DNA from: Pyrenochaeta sp. MPI-SDFR-AT-0127
Lineage: Eukaryota; Ascomycota; Dothideomycetes; Pleosporales; Cucurbitariaceae
Assembly (NCBI GenBank): GCA_020747015.1
Contig: JAGTJM010000007.1
Coordinates: forward strand, 1-64,000
DNA: 64,000 nucleotides
Reading direction: 5' to 3'
Made by a program: the position numbers and the translations under genes. Each line of letters opens with the position of its first letter. Within the stretch, counting starts at the first letter, position 1. Of this stretch, positions 31,091 to 41,669 are shown in pieces. Under the pieces are notes generated by a model that ran no database searches, was not told the DNA's origin, and saw nothing but the letters and a program-made list of their open reading frames with translations.

Positions 31091-32890
31091 TTATATCGAA
31101 TATACTTGAACCTCGGCAATCATTGTACGTGCAGGCACGGTTATAGGGATGAATGCGGTCCCATAGTCTGGGTCCTCATTTGGCATATTAGCCCACTGCC
31201 CGCTTCGTGTCTCGTCACCGTTAAGAATTCTATCTGTACGAAGTAGTCCAACCTCCGAATCAACAACACTCTTCTCTTCGAATCGCAAAATCCCTGTGTA
31301 TGCAAGCGGACCCGGTTCATTGGAGGCGAATTCCACTTTGAATCCCATGCCAGCCAGCATAAAGCGATCATTATCTAGTTCGATTATCATTCCAAATCCA
31401 GGTCCTGGAGTGCCTAGCACAAACGCTCTGCTAATTGACAGAGTGAAGCTTCCAAACTGTTTTGTGAGTGGAGGGGTTGGATCATTGCCGTTGGGCCCGA
31501 GCTCATCGAAATAAAAACCGATGAATGATTCAGGCTTGGGCCTTGCTCCAAGAATGTGATGTCTGATAGCTCCTAATATTTTGTAGTGTCTGGTGAAAGC
31601 ACATTCTGAGGCTTTTATGGAATCAATGCCGAACGGACTGACTCCAAGCGCCTGGTAGCTGCCAAGGGCTTCCCATACCCTCCGCGCGCCGTATTCATCT
31701 CTCCGTTGCTCGGGGATGAAAAGCGCCTGACCTTTGTGGCTATAGGCCGCACATGTCTTGCTGTAATTTGTGGAATATATGTCCGGAGAAATAAACGCCA
31801 GAGTGGGAGCAAACCGATTCCAGATGTCGAGCACAGTGCTGACAGCGCCTCCTGAGGGGTAATTACCTGGCCTGTCACCACCTGCAGCAACGTTATCCAA
31901 TGGATTCGTGTCATCCCCTTTCGGCTGCCAGACATTGGTGAAAATGGGTATGTTATATATTTGTTTCCCAGCCATGGCTACCTTCTCCACATACAGCGCA
32001 TAGTAGTAGGCCATAAAGAGCTCGTCTGTGTGAATGTTTTCTCCGAAACATTCAGTCCAAGTCCCCACTTTCCCAGCGGCCCTGATATGCTTCACGGTCT
32101 TCGGAAAATCTGGAAAGTTCCGGGTAAGTTCCGGAAGTAACACGTCGAAGTCACTTTCGAGGAAGTTCGTAAGCTCTTGTGGAACTGGGCCGCGAAAGAG
32201 CTCCTCTGCAAAAACGCTACCATCACGAGAGTCGCCAAGCAGGCCAACTTCATTCTCTACTTGAACCATGATGACAGTTCTCTGCGTATCCATTTCTCTT
32301 AGGTGGAGCATCAATCGGGAAAAGGCCTGGCTGTCTGCCTTTATGCACTCTTCATGAAAGATTGATATCACATTAGACGTTTCCAGGCGTATGGGTGGCT
32401 TTCGCAGCTGCATGCGAGGGAAACGTTGAGGGTTCCTCTTCACCCAAGTCGGAGTATAGCTCGACATGCCAGAACATACGGTCAGCGAGGTTCAAGAGAT
32501 GCTCAATATACGTTTTTGGAGCTTACCATTTTTGAACGAACCGAACCAGATGAGTATCACACGAAAGCCATATGACCTTGCGTTTGAGAGAACAAGGTGG
32601 AGTTCACCAAAATCGAAACATCCTTCTTCTGGCTCGATATCTTCCCATGACACACTCCCAAGTATTGTATTAACACCCATATCCTTGATATTCTGCCACA
32701 CTTCATCCATGTACCTAGAAGAGCTCATGGATGAATTATGTAGTTCTGCTCCAAGGATAAGATATGGTTTGCCGTCGACGAAAAGCTCCCATGTTCCGTT
32801 AGTCTTCCTCAAAGAGGGGAAATCCATCACAACATTTCCCATGGCAGCTACTGAAAGCTGTGCTGTGCCGGATATGATGGAAGAATGCAA
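31091..32890 (-). CDS. GH35-like beta-galactosidase (DUF5597 type), two exons
   Basis: Exon 1 (from 32890, MHSSIISGTAQLSVAAMGNV) reads DGKPYLILGAELHNSSMSSS, then ILGSVSWEDIEPEEGCFDF and VILIWFGSFKNG. Exon 2 continues SSYTPTWVKRNPQRFPRM to the stop at 31091. The acid/base Glu is probably in VMVQVENEVGLLG and the nucleophile in FIPEQRRDEYG. This TIM-barrel enzyme family removes terminal beta-galactosyl residues. The donor GTAAGC is at about 32524, but I find no canonical acceptor in the phase needed to reach exon 2 (the expected site reads TTCTGGC), so the gene may carry a splice-site lesion. No signal peptide is obvious. It is convergent with the saponin-hydrolase-like gene. Confidence 0.7.
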
Positions 32891-33263
32891 AGCCTTATAA
32901 GAATTAGCCAGAGGAAAAGATCAAAAGAATTTATAGGGAAATCAAGAGTTATTGCATAGAATCAACCTGTAAAGCAACCATGGGATTTTGAGCTCCCCCT
33001 ACAACTAAACTACCCGACAAGGAATAAAAAAGGTCAGCTCGTAAGAGGTCACGGCACGACGAAATGGGGGCCTACCTGGCCAATGTGAGCTCCGCGGGCA
33101 TTTACTGAATCAGTTGCGCTAATTTGAGAGGAAAGCTTGGGCTCAAGCTTAAACGATAATATGCATGACCGTAAAAGCGCGTATTGCAACAAAATCCGAT
33201 TGGTGGTCGTAATTCAAATACGAGTTTCGACGATCGCCCAAGGTATGCGAAGAAGAAACCCTA

Positions 33264-33550
33264 CATACATGGGCAACTGGTTAAACCAGTTAAACCAAGT
33301 AAGGAACATCAAAATCGAAAACTCTATTTTGAACCCAAATAAGACAGTGCACGATGTCGCAATAACGTGCGAACATGCTCTGCACCTTTTTTCCCCTGTA
33401 GAGAAGGTATTGCGTTGTGCATGGAGGTGTGCAATTGTTGGCGAGGGCCTCGTACCTGCACAAGGCTCGGTGTGAACCTGCAGTTTACCCAATCGGAATG
33501 GTAACCGCATAAGCGATTTCTTAACTGGTTTAACCAGTTGCCCATGTATG
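33264..33550. mobile_element. hAT-type MITE, 287 bp, with 30-bp inverted repeats
   Basis: Perfect 30-base inverted repeats (33264-33293 and 33521-33550), beginning CATACATGGGCAACTGGTTA, enclose about 230 noncoding bases. The flanks repeat AACCCTAC (33257-33264 and 33551-33558). That is 7-8 bp depending on where the shared C belongs, which fits a hAT-mobilised element. It lies between the two beta-galactosidase genes, upstream of the GH35-like one. Confidence 0.88.
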
Positions 33551-33814
33551 AACCCTACTGGCCAAGCAGGCCGTCTGTGCCGTCGAACGGGCGCAAAGGG
33601 TGCCCTGAAATCAGATTGGTGTGGATATCTTCGTACAGACAGGTGGGATATGGACAAGAGTCGAGTTGTATGGAAATTGTCGCTGTGGCAAGATTAATCC
33701 GCTGACGGGAGCCCCATGTAACAAGGCTAGATAGGTGTGACCTGGTGAGATGGCTGTAGGCAAGAACGGATCATGAAAAAAGTGACTAGCTCAATAGAAA
33801 TTTCTACCGTGCAT

Positions 33815-36800
33815 CTACTCTAGTTCAATGGTAAAGTTGAAGTCTCCCGGCTTCAACGCATATTCTGGACGAGTCTTAGGTCCACAGCTGCCTGTGCCTA
33901 AGCCGTGATGATCGGCATCAAGCCGCAATACAACATGGTTGCGCTTCAACTTGCGTAACTCATACGGATGCTTTGCGATAAATAGGTCTCTCCACGTGTA
34001 GTGGCTTGCCATGAAGCTGAAACCATCCTGGTTGCCAAACTTGGCTTTCAAATAAGCCCCTGGATCATTCGTAGAGCTCAACTTTACCCATCGCACATCT
34101 GTCCGGTTGGACGATTCCTGTGGGAATTCATAGTCGATAAAGAGCCCATCAACGCTATCTGACCAGTTGCCAAAATGCTGACTCAACTTCTTGTCCTTGT
34201 AGCTCTCTCCTGGACCTCGGCCGAACCATTCAACGTTGCTAAGGTGTCCGACAATGCCCAGTGTTAAGCCAATCCGGGGCAATGTGAATGGAAGCTCACT
34301 TCCTGAAGCCCTTCCTCTGCAGCTTATAACGAGTGTTCCATCTGAGCGAAATTTGTACGAATTATCCACATCGATGCACCACGAGAAAACTAGTGGTGCA
34401 TATCGAGTCACAACTATGACTTCGACTGAGGAGTCTGACTCAGAAATTGACCAAGTGACCGACTTGGTGTAAGCACGACTGAGTGGAATCTGCTTTTCGA
34501 TCCAGTCGACGCCATCGTGGCGGCGGTCATTGTCCGTCTCAGCACGGTGGACGTCGAACTCAGGCCCAAGTCCCTCGTGGATTATTTCGATATCATTCTT
34601 CTTCCATGAAACGATCTTTCCCTCAGTGAGAGATATGGTCCAGCTTGACGTAGCTGCTGTGATTTCAAGCTTCATGTGACTCTCCCGCAGAGATGGCATT
34701 GGAAAGGTTTCAATGACCGGTGCCTTTTTGGTCGGCGCATGCAGCCGAATCTGAGAGGTTGCTACAAGGTGACCGCTTTGAGCCCATATTGTCGACTGCT
34801 TCAGTCTAAAGTCTGCCTGAAGAAATACTTCCCCTCCTGGCATTTCGGTTATGTTAAAGTCGGGCACTTCGAGCACTGCTGCTGTGTGAGGGGAGATTCC
34901 CAATGGGATCTCGAGACTTCCGAGACTGGATCTGTATCCATCTCCGACTAAGATACACTCGCACTCGAGATGGTTGAGGGTGACAATGTCGTATCGGTTA
35001 ATGATGGTGAGTTTCCCGTCCGCGAGTCCTTCACATTGGACAGGTTCGATGGCTTTCTTGTATTCGATTAATCCAGGAGCTGGCGTGTGGTCTGAAAAGC
35101 ATAGCCCATCCATCACAAAATTGTAGTCATTCGGATGATCTTCAAAATCTCCTCCATACGCATAAAAATGGTTGCCAGACCCAGGATCTGTTTTCTGTAT
35201 GCCATGATTTGCCCATTCCCACACGCAGCCTCCTTGTAATCGTGGGATCTTATAAAAAGCATCCATGTATTCTTTAATATTCCCTGGCCCGTTGCCCATG
35301 GCGTGAAGATATTCGCAAAGTATCAAAGGCTTCGTAGCTGTAGGGTCCTCACCGAATGAGACCAGGTCCTCGATAGGCACATACATTTTGGACTGGATAT
35401 CGGCGACCTCAGCAGCCCTATCTGCCTCATAATGTATGGGTCGCGTAGAGTCAATTGCCTTGATACTATCGTACATGGCTTTGATGTTCTGGCCGTAAAA
35501 AGCCTCATTTCCTAGCGACCATAAAACAACTGATGGATGATTCTTATCTCGCTCGCAGAGCTGAACAGCACGATCAACGTACTGATGTCTCCATTGCGGA
35601 TTATCCGTGGTAAAGCGCGCTGCTCGGTCAAAGGTAAGGAAAATCCTCTCAAGGTAGGATTTTGCTTTATCCTCGTCGGATAGCAGTACCCTTTCGATAG
35701 ATTGGAACCCGTGACACTCGAGATCCGCCTCATCCATCACCCAGAAACCGAGTTCATCAGCAAGGCTATAGAAACGGGGATCTGCTGGATAATGCGAAGT
35801 TCGGATGGTGTTGATATTATGCCTTTTCATGAGCAGCAAATCGTGTCTCATAAAATCGTAAGGGACAGCGCGGCCATGAATAGGATGATGCTCATGCCGA
35901 TTTACTCCTCGCAGAACGATCCTCTTACCATTTACGCGAAAGATGCCGTCAAGGATCTCAACTCTTCGAAACCCAACGTTCTGCCCAACGTATCTACCGC
36001 CAAAGGAAAGCACAAGCTTGTAGAGATTGGGATCTTCGGCACTCCATTTTCGAGGTTCAAGAACAATGAGGGTGAAATTCGTTGTTGTGGTGTCTGGGCT
36101 CAGTTGTTTTGACTCTTCTGCAATCATCCACCCATCATGATCAAGGAGCTTCAGACCGATGGTGCCTTTGCCGCTTGACTGGACAGAAACCTTGAGTAAT
36201 CCATTTCGGTATTCATCGTCTAAGGAGGCTTCCACTTTGAAATCTTCTATCCGATCGGTAGGGAATGCCAGGAGGAGGATGTCGCGAAAGATGCCACTCA
36301 TACGCCATTGATCCTGATCTTCCAAGTAAGTTCCATCGCAGTTCTGATATACCTGCACAGCAAGATAGTTTTGCTCTCCAAGTTTCGCTATTTCAGTAAT
36401 GTCGAACTCATCGGGATTGCGTGACCCTTGCGAATACCCAAGCTCTTTGCCATTCAGAAACACATGGAACGCAGCATCGACACCTTCGAATCTTAGTCGT
36501 AGCTGCTGGTTCGCAAAATTGGCCGGTACGATAAACTCCTTGACATATACACCAGTTTGATTTCCCTGAAATGGCACCTCTGGAGGTTGGACAGGAATGG
36601 TAAAGTTGACATTGCTATAATGGGGTTTACCCCAGCCTTGTAATTGCCAGTGGCCAGGTACACGAATATCGGCCCAGTTGGAGGTATCATACGAAGGATT
36701 TTGAAATCCCAGAGGGACATCGTAGGCGTTGAAAGAGTGATAGAATCTCCAAACACCATTTAAAAGAACGCAGACGGATCGCTCGAGCTGGCTCACGATA

Positions 36801-36922
36801 GCATCCTGCTCATTTTCGTAAAGGGAAAAGTAGGATCGGGCCGGAAGTGTGCCCCGATGCAAGACACTGATGTCAGACCATTCTGGTCGTGAGGAAGGGA
36901 ATTGGCTGGCCATCTTCATCAT
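33815..36922 (-). CDS. lacD: GH2 beta-galactosidase, 1035 aa
   Basis: An intact single-exon frame of the usual length for LacZ/LAC4-type enzymes. It starts MMKMASQFPSSRPEWSDISV; the next Met two codons on is equally possible. The N-terminal jelly-roll reads RVPGHWQLQGWGKPHYSN and GYSQGSRNPDEFDIT. The TIM barrel follows from about residue 330 (LRGVNRHEHHPIHGR, NTIRTSHYPADPRFYSLADE). The acid/base Glu is in WSLGNEAFYG (about residue 470) and the nucleophile in LCEYLHAMGNGPGN (about 535). The C-terminal Bgal_small_N domain ends in the FNFTIELE strand. There is no signal peptide, so it is intracellular and hydrolyses imported lactose or other beta-galactosides. It is divergent from the sugar transporter, as in Aspergillus nidulans lacD/lacpA. 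The symbol is by this resemblance. Confidence 0.92.
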   Translation of the reverse strand: MMKMASQFPSSRPEWSDISVLHRGTLPARSYFSLYENEQDAIVSQLERSVCVLLNGVWRFYHSFNAYDVPLGFQNPSYDTSNWADIRVPGHWQLQGWGKPHYSNVNFTIPVQPPEVPFQGNQTGVYVKEFIVPANFANQQLRLRFEGVDAAFHVFLNGKELGYSQGSRNPDEFDITEIAKLGEQNYLAVQVYQNCDGTYLEDQDQWRMSGIFRDILLLAFPTDRIEDFKVEASLDDEYRNGLLKVSVQSSGKGTIGLKLLDHDGWMIAEESKQLSPDTTTTNFTLIVLEPRKWSAEDPNLYKLVLSFGGRYVGQNVGFRRVEILDGIFRVNGKRIVLRGVNRHEHHPIHGRAVPYDFMRHDLLLMKRHNINTIRTSHYPADPRFYSLADELGFWVMDEADLECHGFQSIERVLLSDEDKAKSYLERIFLTFDRAARFTTDNPQWRHQYVDRAVQLCERDKNHPSVVLWSLGNEAFYGQNIKAMYDSIKAIDSTRPIHYEADRAAEVADIQSKMYVPIEDLVSFGEDPTATKPLILCEYLHAMGNGPGNIKEYMDAFYKIPRLQGGCVWEWANHGIQKTDPGSGNHFYAYGGDFEDHPNDYNFVMDGLCFSDHTPAPGLIEYKKAIEPVQCEGLADGKLTIINRYDIVTLNHLECECILVGDGYRSSLGSLEIPLGISPHTAAVLEVPDFNITEMPGGEVFLQADFRLKQSTIWAQSGHLVATSQIRLHAPTKKAPVIETFPMPSLRESHMKLEITAATSSWTISLTEGKIVSWKKNDIEIIHEGLGPEFDVHRAETDNDRRHDGVDWIEKQIPLSRAYTKSVTWSISESDSSVEVIVVTRYAPLVFSWCIDVDNSYKFRSDGTLVISCRGRASGSELPFTLPRIGLTLGIVGHLSNVEWFGRGPGESYKDKKLSQHFGNWSDSVDGLFIDYEFPQESSNRTDVRWVKLSSTNDPGAYLKAKFGNQDGFSFMASHYTWRDLFIAKHPYELRKLKRNHVVLRLDADHHGLGTGSCGPKTRPEYALKPGDFNFTIELE

Positions 36923-37612
36923 TGGTGGCGTTCCAAGTAAGGCGACAACTGTACCCTCTGCCGCTTTTCAAGACGGGCCAATGTACATATTATGCGAAAA
37001 GAAATCCTGCTTGACTGTCTTTCAGCTTGATTTCCCGTTGCCCTGTCACATTGGTAAGAATTGCCCGCGGGATATCTCTTAGTTTTCTGCCGCGGCGGCT
37101 CTTATACAACCGAGGTACCCCACATCATAGCTGGGCGCGACCAAACGGAGGACTGTTCTGATTGATCAACCAAGAAAAATGCCCCGCGGAGAAAAATCAA
37201 GGTCAGTTTGGTCGGTGCGGCTCATCCGATGCGGATGCTCTACGTTATCGAGCAAGGTCAAGTCGGCAGGCAAGCGCCTCGAACATTGAATTCAGCGACT
37301 TCCGAATTCGTCAGGGTCCCCGAGGGGCAATAAACTAATTGCCAACAGCGGAGCTCTGTGGCGGATGGGCCTAGTTTGAGCTAAACCCCCAGGACCAGGG
37401 AAAAACTATCCACAGTGGGAACGAGCATGTTCGACCTCCAAGACCGTATTTGGACTTGAGGTGCCACTCAAACTGCTATAAATCCATACAACTCCCCAGG
37501 CCACTCATTATATCTTCATCTACTCTAGAATCATACCTCCACACTCGAGGCATCCTTCGAAGACCGGGTTCAATCCCCAGGCTTTCACCGTAATCGCCTT
37601 CAGCCCGTCACA
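36923..37612. promoter_or_regulatory. Bidirectional promoter of GH2 beta-galactosidase and sugar transporter
   Basis: The 690-bp shared region holds one CGG-N11-CCG site at 37096-37112 (CGG, 11 bases, CCG), the spacing used by Gal4/Lac9-type zinc-cluster activators. It also holds two words matching the CreA consensus SYGGRG on the minus strand (CCCCAC at 37118-37123, CCCCGC at 37182-37187), and TATAAA at 37477-37482 in front of the transporter. Single short sites can occur by chance. Confidence 0.45.
37096..37112. promoter_or_regulatory. CGG-N11-CCG zinc-cluster binding site candidate
   Basis: CGGCTCTTATACAACCG is a perfect inverted CGG pair spaced by 11 bases. It lies about 175 bp from the GH2 start and 500 bp from the transporter start. 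This spacing is the Gal4/Lac9 consensus in yeasts; that it works here is inference. Confidence 0.4.
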
Positions 37613-39349
37613 ATGGGTGGTCGAGACAGTACCAAAAAGCTTGAAGTGATCGAGAAGGAGCACGCCAGAGGCTCTGACGTGCAGTCAGTCGAGGCAGGTG
37701 CAGTTGGTGCTGATCTAGCTGCTGCAGTGATGGCACACCCTCCGTCCCTTTGGTCCAAAGGAATGCTAAAACTCTGGGGACTTGTAAGCCTCCTTCGATC
37801 CCAGATATTACCCAATTTACAAGGTTGGACGTCGTAGCTAACCCTTTTTCTGGTAGTTTCTCATTGGATATTGCATTTCTACTATGAATGGATTCGATGG
37901 TTCTCTGATGGGTTCTATCAACGCCATGCCAGAGTATCACAAGACTTTCGGTATTGACGGCACAGGCTCCAATACTGGAATCATTTTCATCATCTACAAC
38001 CTCGGCCAGGTAGCTGCCTTCCCACTATGTGGACTGCTGGCAGACAGGTGGGGACGGCGCTGGGCAATATTCCTAGGCTGTCTTACAGTCGTTATCGGAA
38101 CTGCCGTTCAGACCCCAGCCTCGACCAAAGGCCAGTTTATAGCCGGCCGATTCATTCTCGGATTCGGCGCCGCAATTGCTCAGTCTAATGGACCGGTCTA
38201 CATTGTTGAGCTGGCCCACCCAGCCTTTCGTGGAATGCAGGCGGGCATGTACAACAACTTCTGGTGGATAGGAAACAGTGAGTCCATCAACGATTCATCC
38301 CGTATGTCTCTTCAGGCTTTTGACATCAAACAGTTCTCGCCTCGTGGACCACTTATGGCTGCAACAAAAATGTCGCAAGCAGTTGGGCGTGGAGAATTCC
38401 CACTCTGGTCCAATGCTTCCTTCCTGGGCTTGTAGCATTGTGTATCTTGTTTATGCCAGAATCGCCCCGTTGGCTCATCACCAAGGACCGACAGGAAGAA
38501 GCAGTACAGATTTTCGCCAAGTACCATGCGGACAACGACGTTACCGCGCCCATCGTCACCTTGCAGATCAATGAAATCGTAGGGCAGCTGAAGGAGGATG
38601 AATCCAAGAACAACTGGTGGGACTTCAAGGAGCTTTTCGACACTCGGGCTGCACGTTACCGCTCTGCCATGGTCATTTGTATGGCCTTCTTTGGTCAGTG
38701 GTCCGGGAACTCAGTCGTGTCATACTTTATGCCAGGCATGCTGAAGAATGCGGGCATTACCGATTCGTCGAAGCAGTTACTGATCAACGCTATCAACCCC
38801 ATCTTCTCCATGCTTGCGGCTATTTACGGTGCTACTTTGCTTGACAAGCTTGGACGTAGGAGAATGCTACTCGGCGGCCTTGCAGGAGCTCTGGTGTCCT
38901 ACGTTTGCATCACCGCCTTCAGTGCTCGGTCGGGAGATAATCCTGACCTGGTGTATGGCTTGATTGTCTTCATTTATCTCTTTGGCATATTCTTCGCCTG
39001 GGGATGGACCCCTCTTCAAGTTCTTTACCCCGTGGAGTGCCTCACTAATCGCACCAGGGCCAAGGGGGCCGGAATGAAGTTCCTCTTCATCAACATTGCT
39101 TCGATGACCAACCTATACGGAATCGCTGTCGGCATTGCCAAGATTAAGTGGAAACTCTACCTGGTCTTTGTCGTATGGATCACGATTGAGATGCTCGTCG
39201 TCTTCTTCTTCTTCGTTGAGACCGCAGGGAAGACACTGGAAGAAATGTCCGAGGTCTTTGAGGCGAAGAATCCTGTCAAGAAGAGTTTGGAAAAGGTTTC
39301 ATTCAACGTGAACACTAACGTTAACAAACGTGAGGGCGAGGAGGCTTAG
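37613..39349 (+). CDS. lacpA: MFS sugar (lactose-type) transporter, 535 aa
   Basis: Exons 37613-37783, 37857-38277 and 38334-39349 give 535 residues. The introns (73 and 56 nt) have GTAAGC and GTGAGT donors. Removing the second one restores the conserved WWIGNILASWTTYG and SSWAWRIPTLVQCFLPG blocks. Twelve membrane segments are expected. Sugar-porter signatures are visible: DRWGRRWAIFLG after helix 2, GRFILGFGAAIAQSNGPVY, PESPRWLI, DKLGRRRMLLGG, and FVETAGKTLEEM near the C-terminus. It resembles lactose permeases of the LAC12/LacpA group and sits divergently from a GH2 beta-galactosidase. It would import lactose or related galactosides at the plasma membrane. Substrate assigned from context. 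Confidence 0.88.
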
Positions 39350-40018
39350 GGGTGATATGCTTGCCAGAATGCTTCAGCAATTCAGTATTGCAAATACTTG
39401 GACAACTTAGCAATATTTGGGATTAGATAGCTTAGTAGGAAGGTTGCTTGTAATGCAAACGGTGGCAGTCTCTCGATGATTAAGCGGGTTCTCTGTTCAA
39501 AATGCAGTGTGTTAGCTGTGTTTTGCACACGAGAAAACTGCAAAGATTTGTGCCTTTGAATTTGATGAATTCGATCTATGTTTTATTTTAGCTACTCCCT
39601 TTGAATCCAGAGCAACAATTATCTACAGCTGACTTGTCTTGATATAGTCGTGATTAGGCTGCTGAATTCTTAGGCTAAACCGCTTCGCATTGAGCGAGCG
39701 TTAATTGCGCTCTAGCCATGGCATCCCTGCAGATATCTACCTGATTTTGCTTTACATCGATTTCAATAACATCCATCTCGTGTCGCTGGGTTGCTCGAGA
39801 CTTTCCAGCTGACTATGAACCATATTGTCCTTCACATAATGACCCACGCGAGCTTTCACTCTTGCTTTGAGATGATTTCCGTCCAGATTGAGGTAACGTA
39901 GTTCACCACAGAGCGGCGCACCACGACCGAGTGGCGCACCCCACCAAAGTCGCGTCTATTACATGTCTATTACCTCCGCACCACTACATTCTGCTGCAAT
40001 CTGCAGCGCACTACAGTA
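39350..40018. other. Noncoding stretch, no gene seen
   Basis: The 3' region of the transporter gene followed by sequence without convincing coding. From about 39900 it is probably the untranslated or terminal part of a pogo relic. Confidence 0.35.
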
Positions 40019-40132
40019 CTATTCAGAAGCGTCGCTATTATCAGGATCTACAATTTCTGCACTGCAGGTGCGCGTGTTGTGGCCAGCCTTGCCGCAGCGC
40101 CCGCAGTGCCTCTGCGCGCGCCCAGTGTGTCC
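40019..40132 (-). pseudogene. C-terminal zinc-knuckle scrap of a pogo/Fot transposase
   Basis: The minus-strand frame reads RHCGRCGKAGHNTRTCSAEI and ends with a stop at 40019-40021. A CCHC knuckle of this kind (C-x2-C-x4-H-x4-C) is the usual C-terminus of fungal Fot/pogo transposases. No other part of such a gene is nearby, so it is a fragment. Confidence 0.6.
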
Positions 40133-40138
40133 AACAAC

Positions 40139-40275
40139 CAAGTTACTTGACTTGCTTGCTTGACATTACTTGATTACGTAACAAGCAAGTAAAGTAAAGG
40201 TTCATTCAAGCAAGCACAAGTAAGGATTTTCGCATTACTTAAAGTAACTTTAAGTTGCTTGACAGAATTGCTGTA
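40139..40275. repeat. CAAGTAA/TTACTTG short-word cluster
   Basis: A dense set of AAGTTACTTGACTTGCTTG, TTACTTG, CAAGCAAGTAA and AAGTAACTT words in both orientations. Such clusters are typical of hAT subterminal regions, and a hAT C-terminal relic lies at 41100-41221. I cannot define the element's ends. Confidence 0.45.
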
Positions 40276-40732
40276 TTAGGCATATTAAAGATAAGTTAGG
40301 TGTCGCAGGCCAAGGCATCATCCCAGGGAACCTGAGGAAGAACTGCATTAGTAATCTTGCCATATAATCTCAGACGTGCGGGGCCAGGTTCACTAGACTA
40401 AGACACAACACACACACAATACAACTCTGCTGTTCACTATCAATTATTTTGACTTCTCATCATTTTTAGCACGTCCAGTGCGACAGTTATGAGCCCGGTA
40501 GCCCCTTCCTCTGCTACACAGCATCGTCAGCGACAAAATTCGTCGCAGTTACACATTTCTCACGAAAATGATTCTCCTCACAGAGCCGGCACGACTTTCG
40601 GCTGATTGTGCGGAAAAGAGGGGTTGCGAAAAAGCAATACAACAACCCCGCAACGCATTCAAAAATGAAGACTCAGAAGTTGGCTGAGTTCACACCTTTT
40701 CAAGAAAGAAGAAGTCACAACAATTTTTCAAG

Positions 40733-41077
40733 ATGTCGATCAAGGATTACAATCTTCCAATGCTCAACTTACGCAACGACTGGACTGACTGGATCAACTC
40801 CATCGAGGACCTTGCTGTACGAAACGATGTCTGGAACTACTGCGACCCTGAAGGCATCGAAAACTTGGTCTTCACTGTCACCAAACCACCAGACTCAGCA
40901 AGCAAAGACACGATCCAGAAGTACCACAGCCTTCAAGCTATCTATGATAGTGAGAGGAAGAAGTATGATAAGGTCTCTGAGCGCATTGACATCACCGCAG
41001 TGATCGGAATGGTCTGGTCTAAAGGTCAAACCAAGACCAGACCGCCAAGACCGCCAAGAATGAGGCTGAAGTTATAG
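40733..41077 (+). pseudogene. Ty1/Copia-like Gag N-terminal fragment
   Basis: The frame reads LNLRNDWTDWINSIEDLAVR, then NDVWNYCDPEG and QKYHSLQAIYDSERKKYDKV. This follows the start of fungal Copia Gag polyproteins (W..W...IE..A....VW.Y.DP, then an A...Y...... KY helix). It ends soon after in a Pro/Arg-rich out-of-family tail, and no protease, integrase or RT follows. Confidence 0.55.
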
Positions 41078-41099
41078 AAGGAAGAAAAAAAATGTATTA

Positions 41100-41221
41100 T
41101 GTTACTAGATATCAACCATATCGTTGTCATTCTCACTATCCTCGTTGTCGCTGTCATCTTCAGATTGGGGCCTTCCATACCAGGCCCGGAGGCACTCACA
41201 CGCCTCTATAATTGTGTAGCG
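41100..41221 (-). pseudogene. C-terminal scrap of a third hAT transposase
   Basis: The minus-strand frame reads LRYTIIEACECLRAWYGRPQ followed by an acidic SEDDSDNEDSEN tail. It matches the very end of the hAT dimerisation domain (compare DIIEANECLKSWFRRPQ in the second hAT element). The rest of the gene is absent. Confidence 0.7.
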
Positions 41222-41669
41222 AAGTGAAGCAATTCTAGTCGGTTTTGCCGGTTTTGAAAGCATAAAGTCTGATTGGCCAATCGCTTATTTTGAAAACCTC
41301 TTTTCATTGGCCGAACAAAAGCAATGTCACGTGGACTTTGATTAGTCGTAGAGCAGGAAACACCGTGCACTGGCTACTAGGGCTGGATTGACCAATCAGA
41401 TGCTGCTTGGCGTAGCACGTGATACCTGACCGGTCCGACCATTTAGACCGGTCCGACCATGGTCTCAACAGGAGACGCAACCCGCGAGGCGCGGTTTGCA
41501 AGAGCCTTGAGGAACGAAGTCAAACGAAGTCACAGAAGGCAGTTTTAATCCTTTACAATAAAGTATTTACAATAAAGTACGGTTAAGATTGAAAGTGCGG
41601 CTTTAATTGGGTTTATGATCAATTGGGTATGTGACTGATGTCTAAGCTATTGTATTGTACTAGTCAATG
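41222..41669. other. Noncoding junction region left of the Helitron
   Basis: Contains a doubled ACCGGTCCGACCA word (about 41429-41461) and an inverted copy (41504-41519) of the GCCTTGAGGAACGAAG word that also lies right of the Helitron. The Helitron 5' terminus should be in or near this stretch but I cannot place it. Confidence 0.35.

Noticed and set aside
37560..37590. GGGTTCAATCCCC as a tRNA B box
   Set aside because: No matching A box, acceptor stem or anticodon arm around it.
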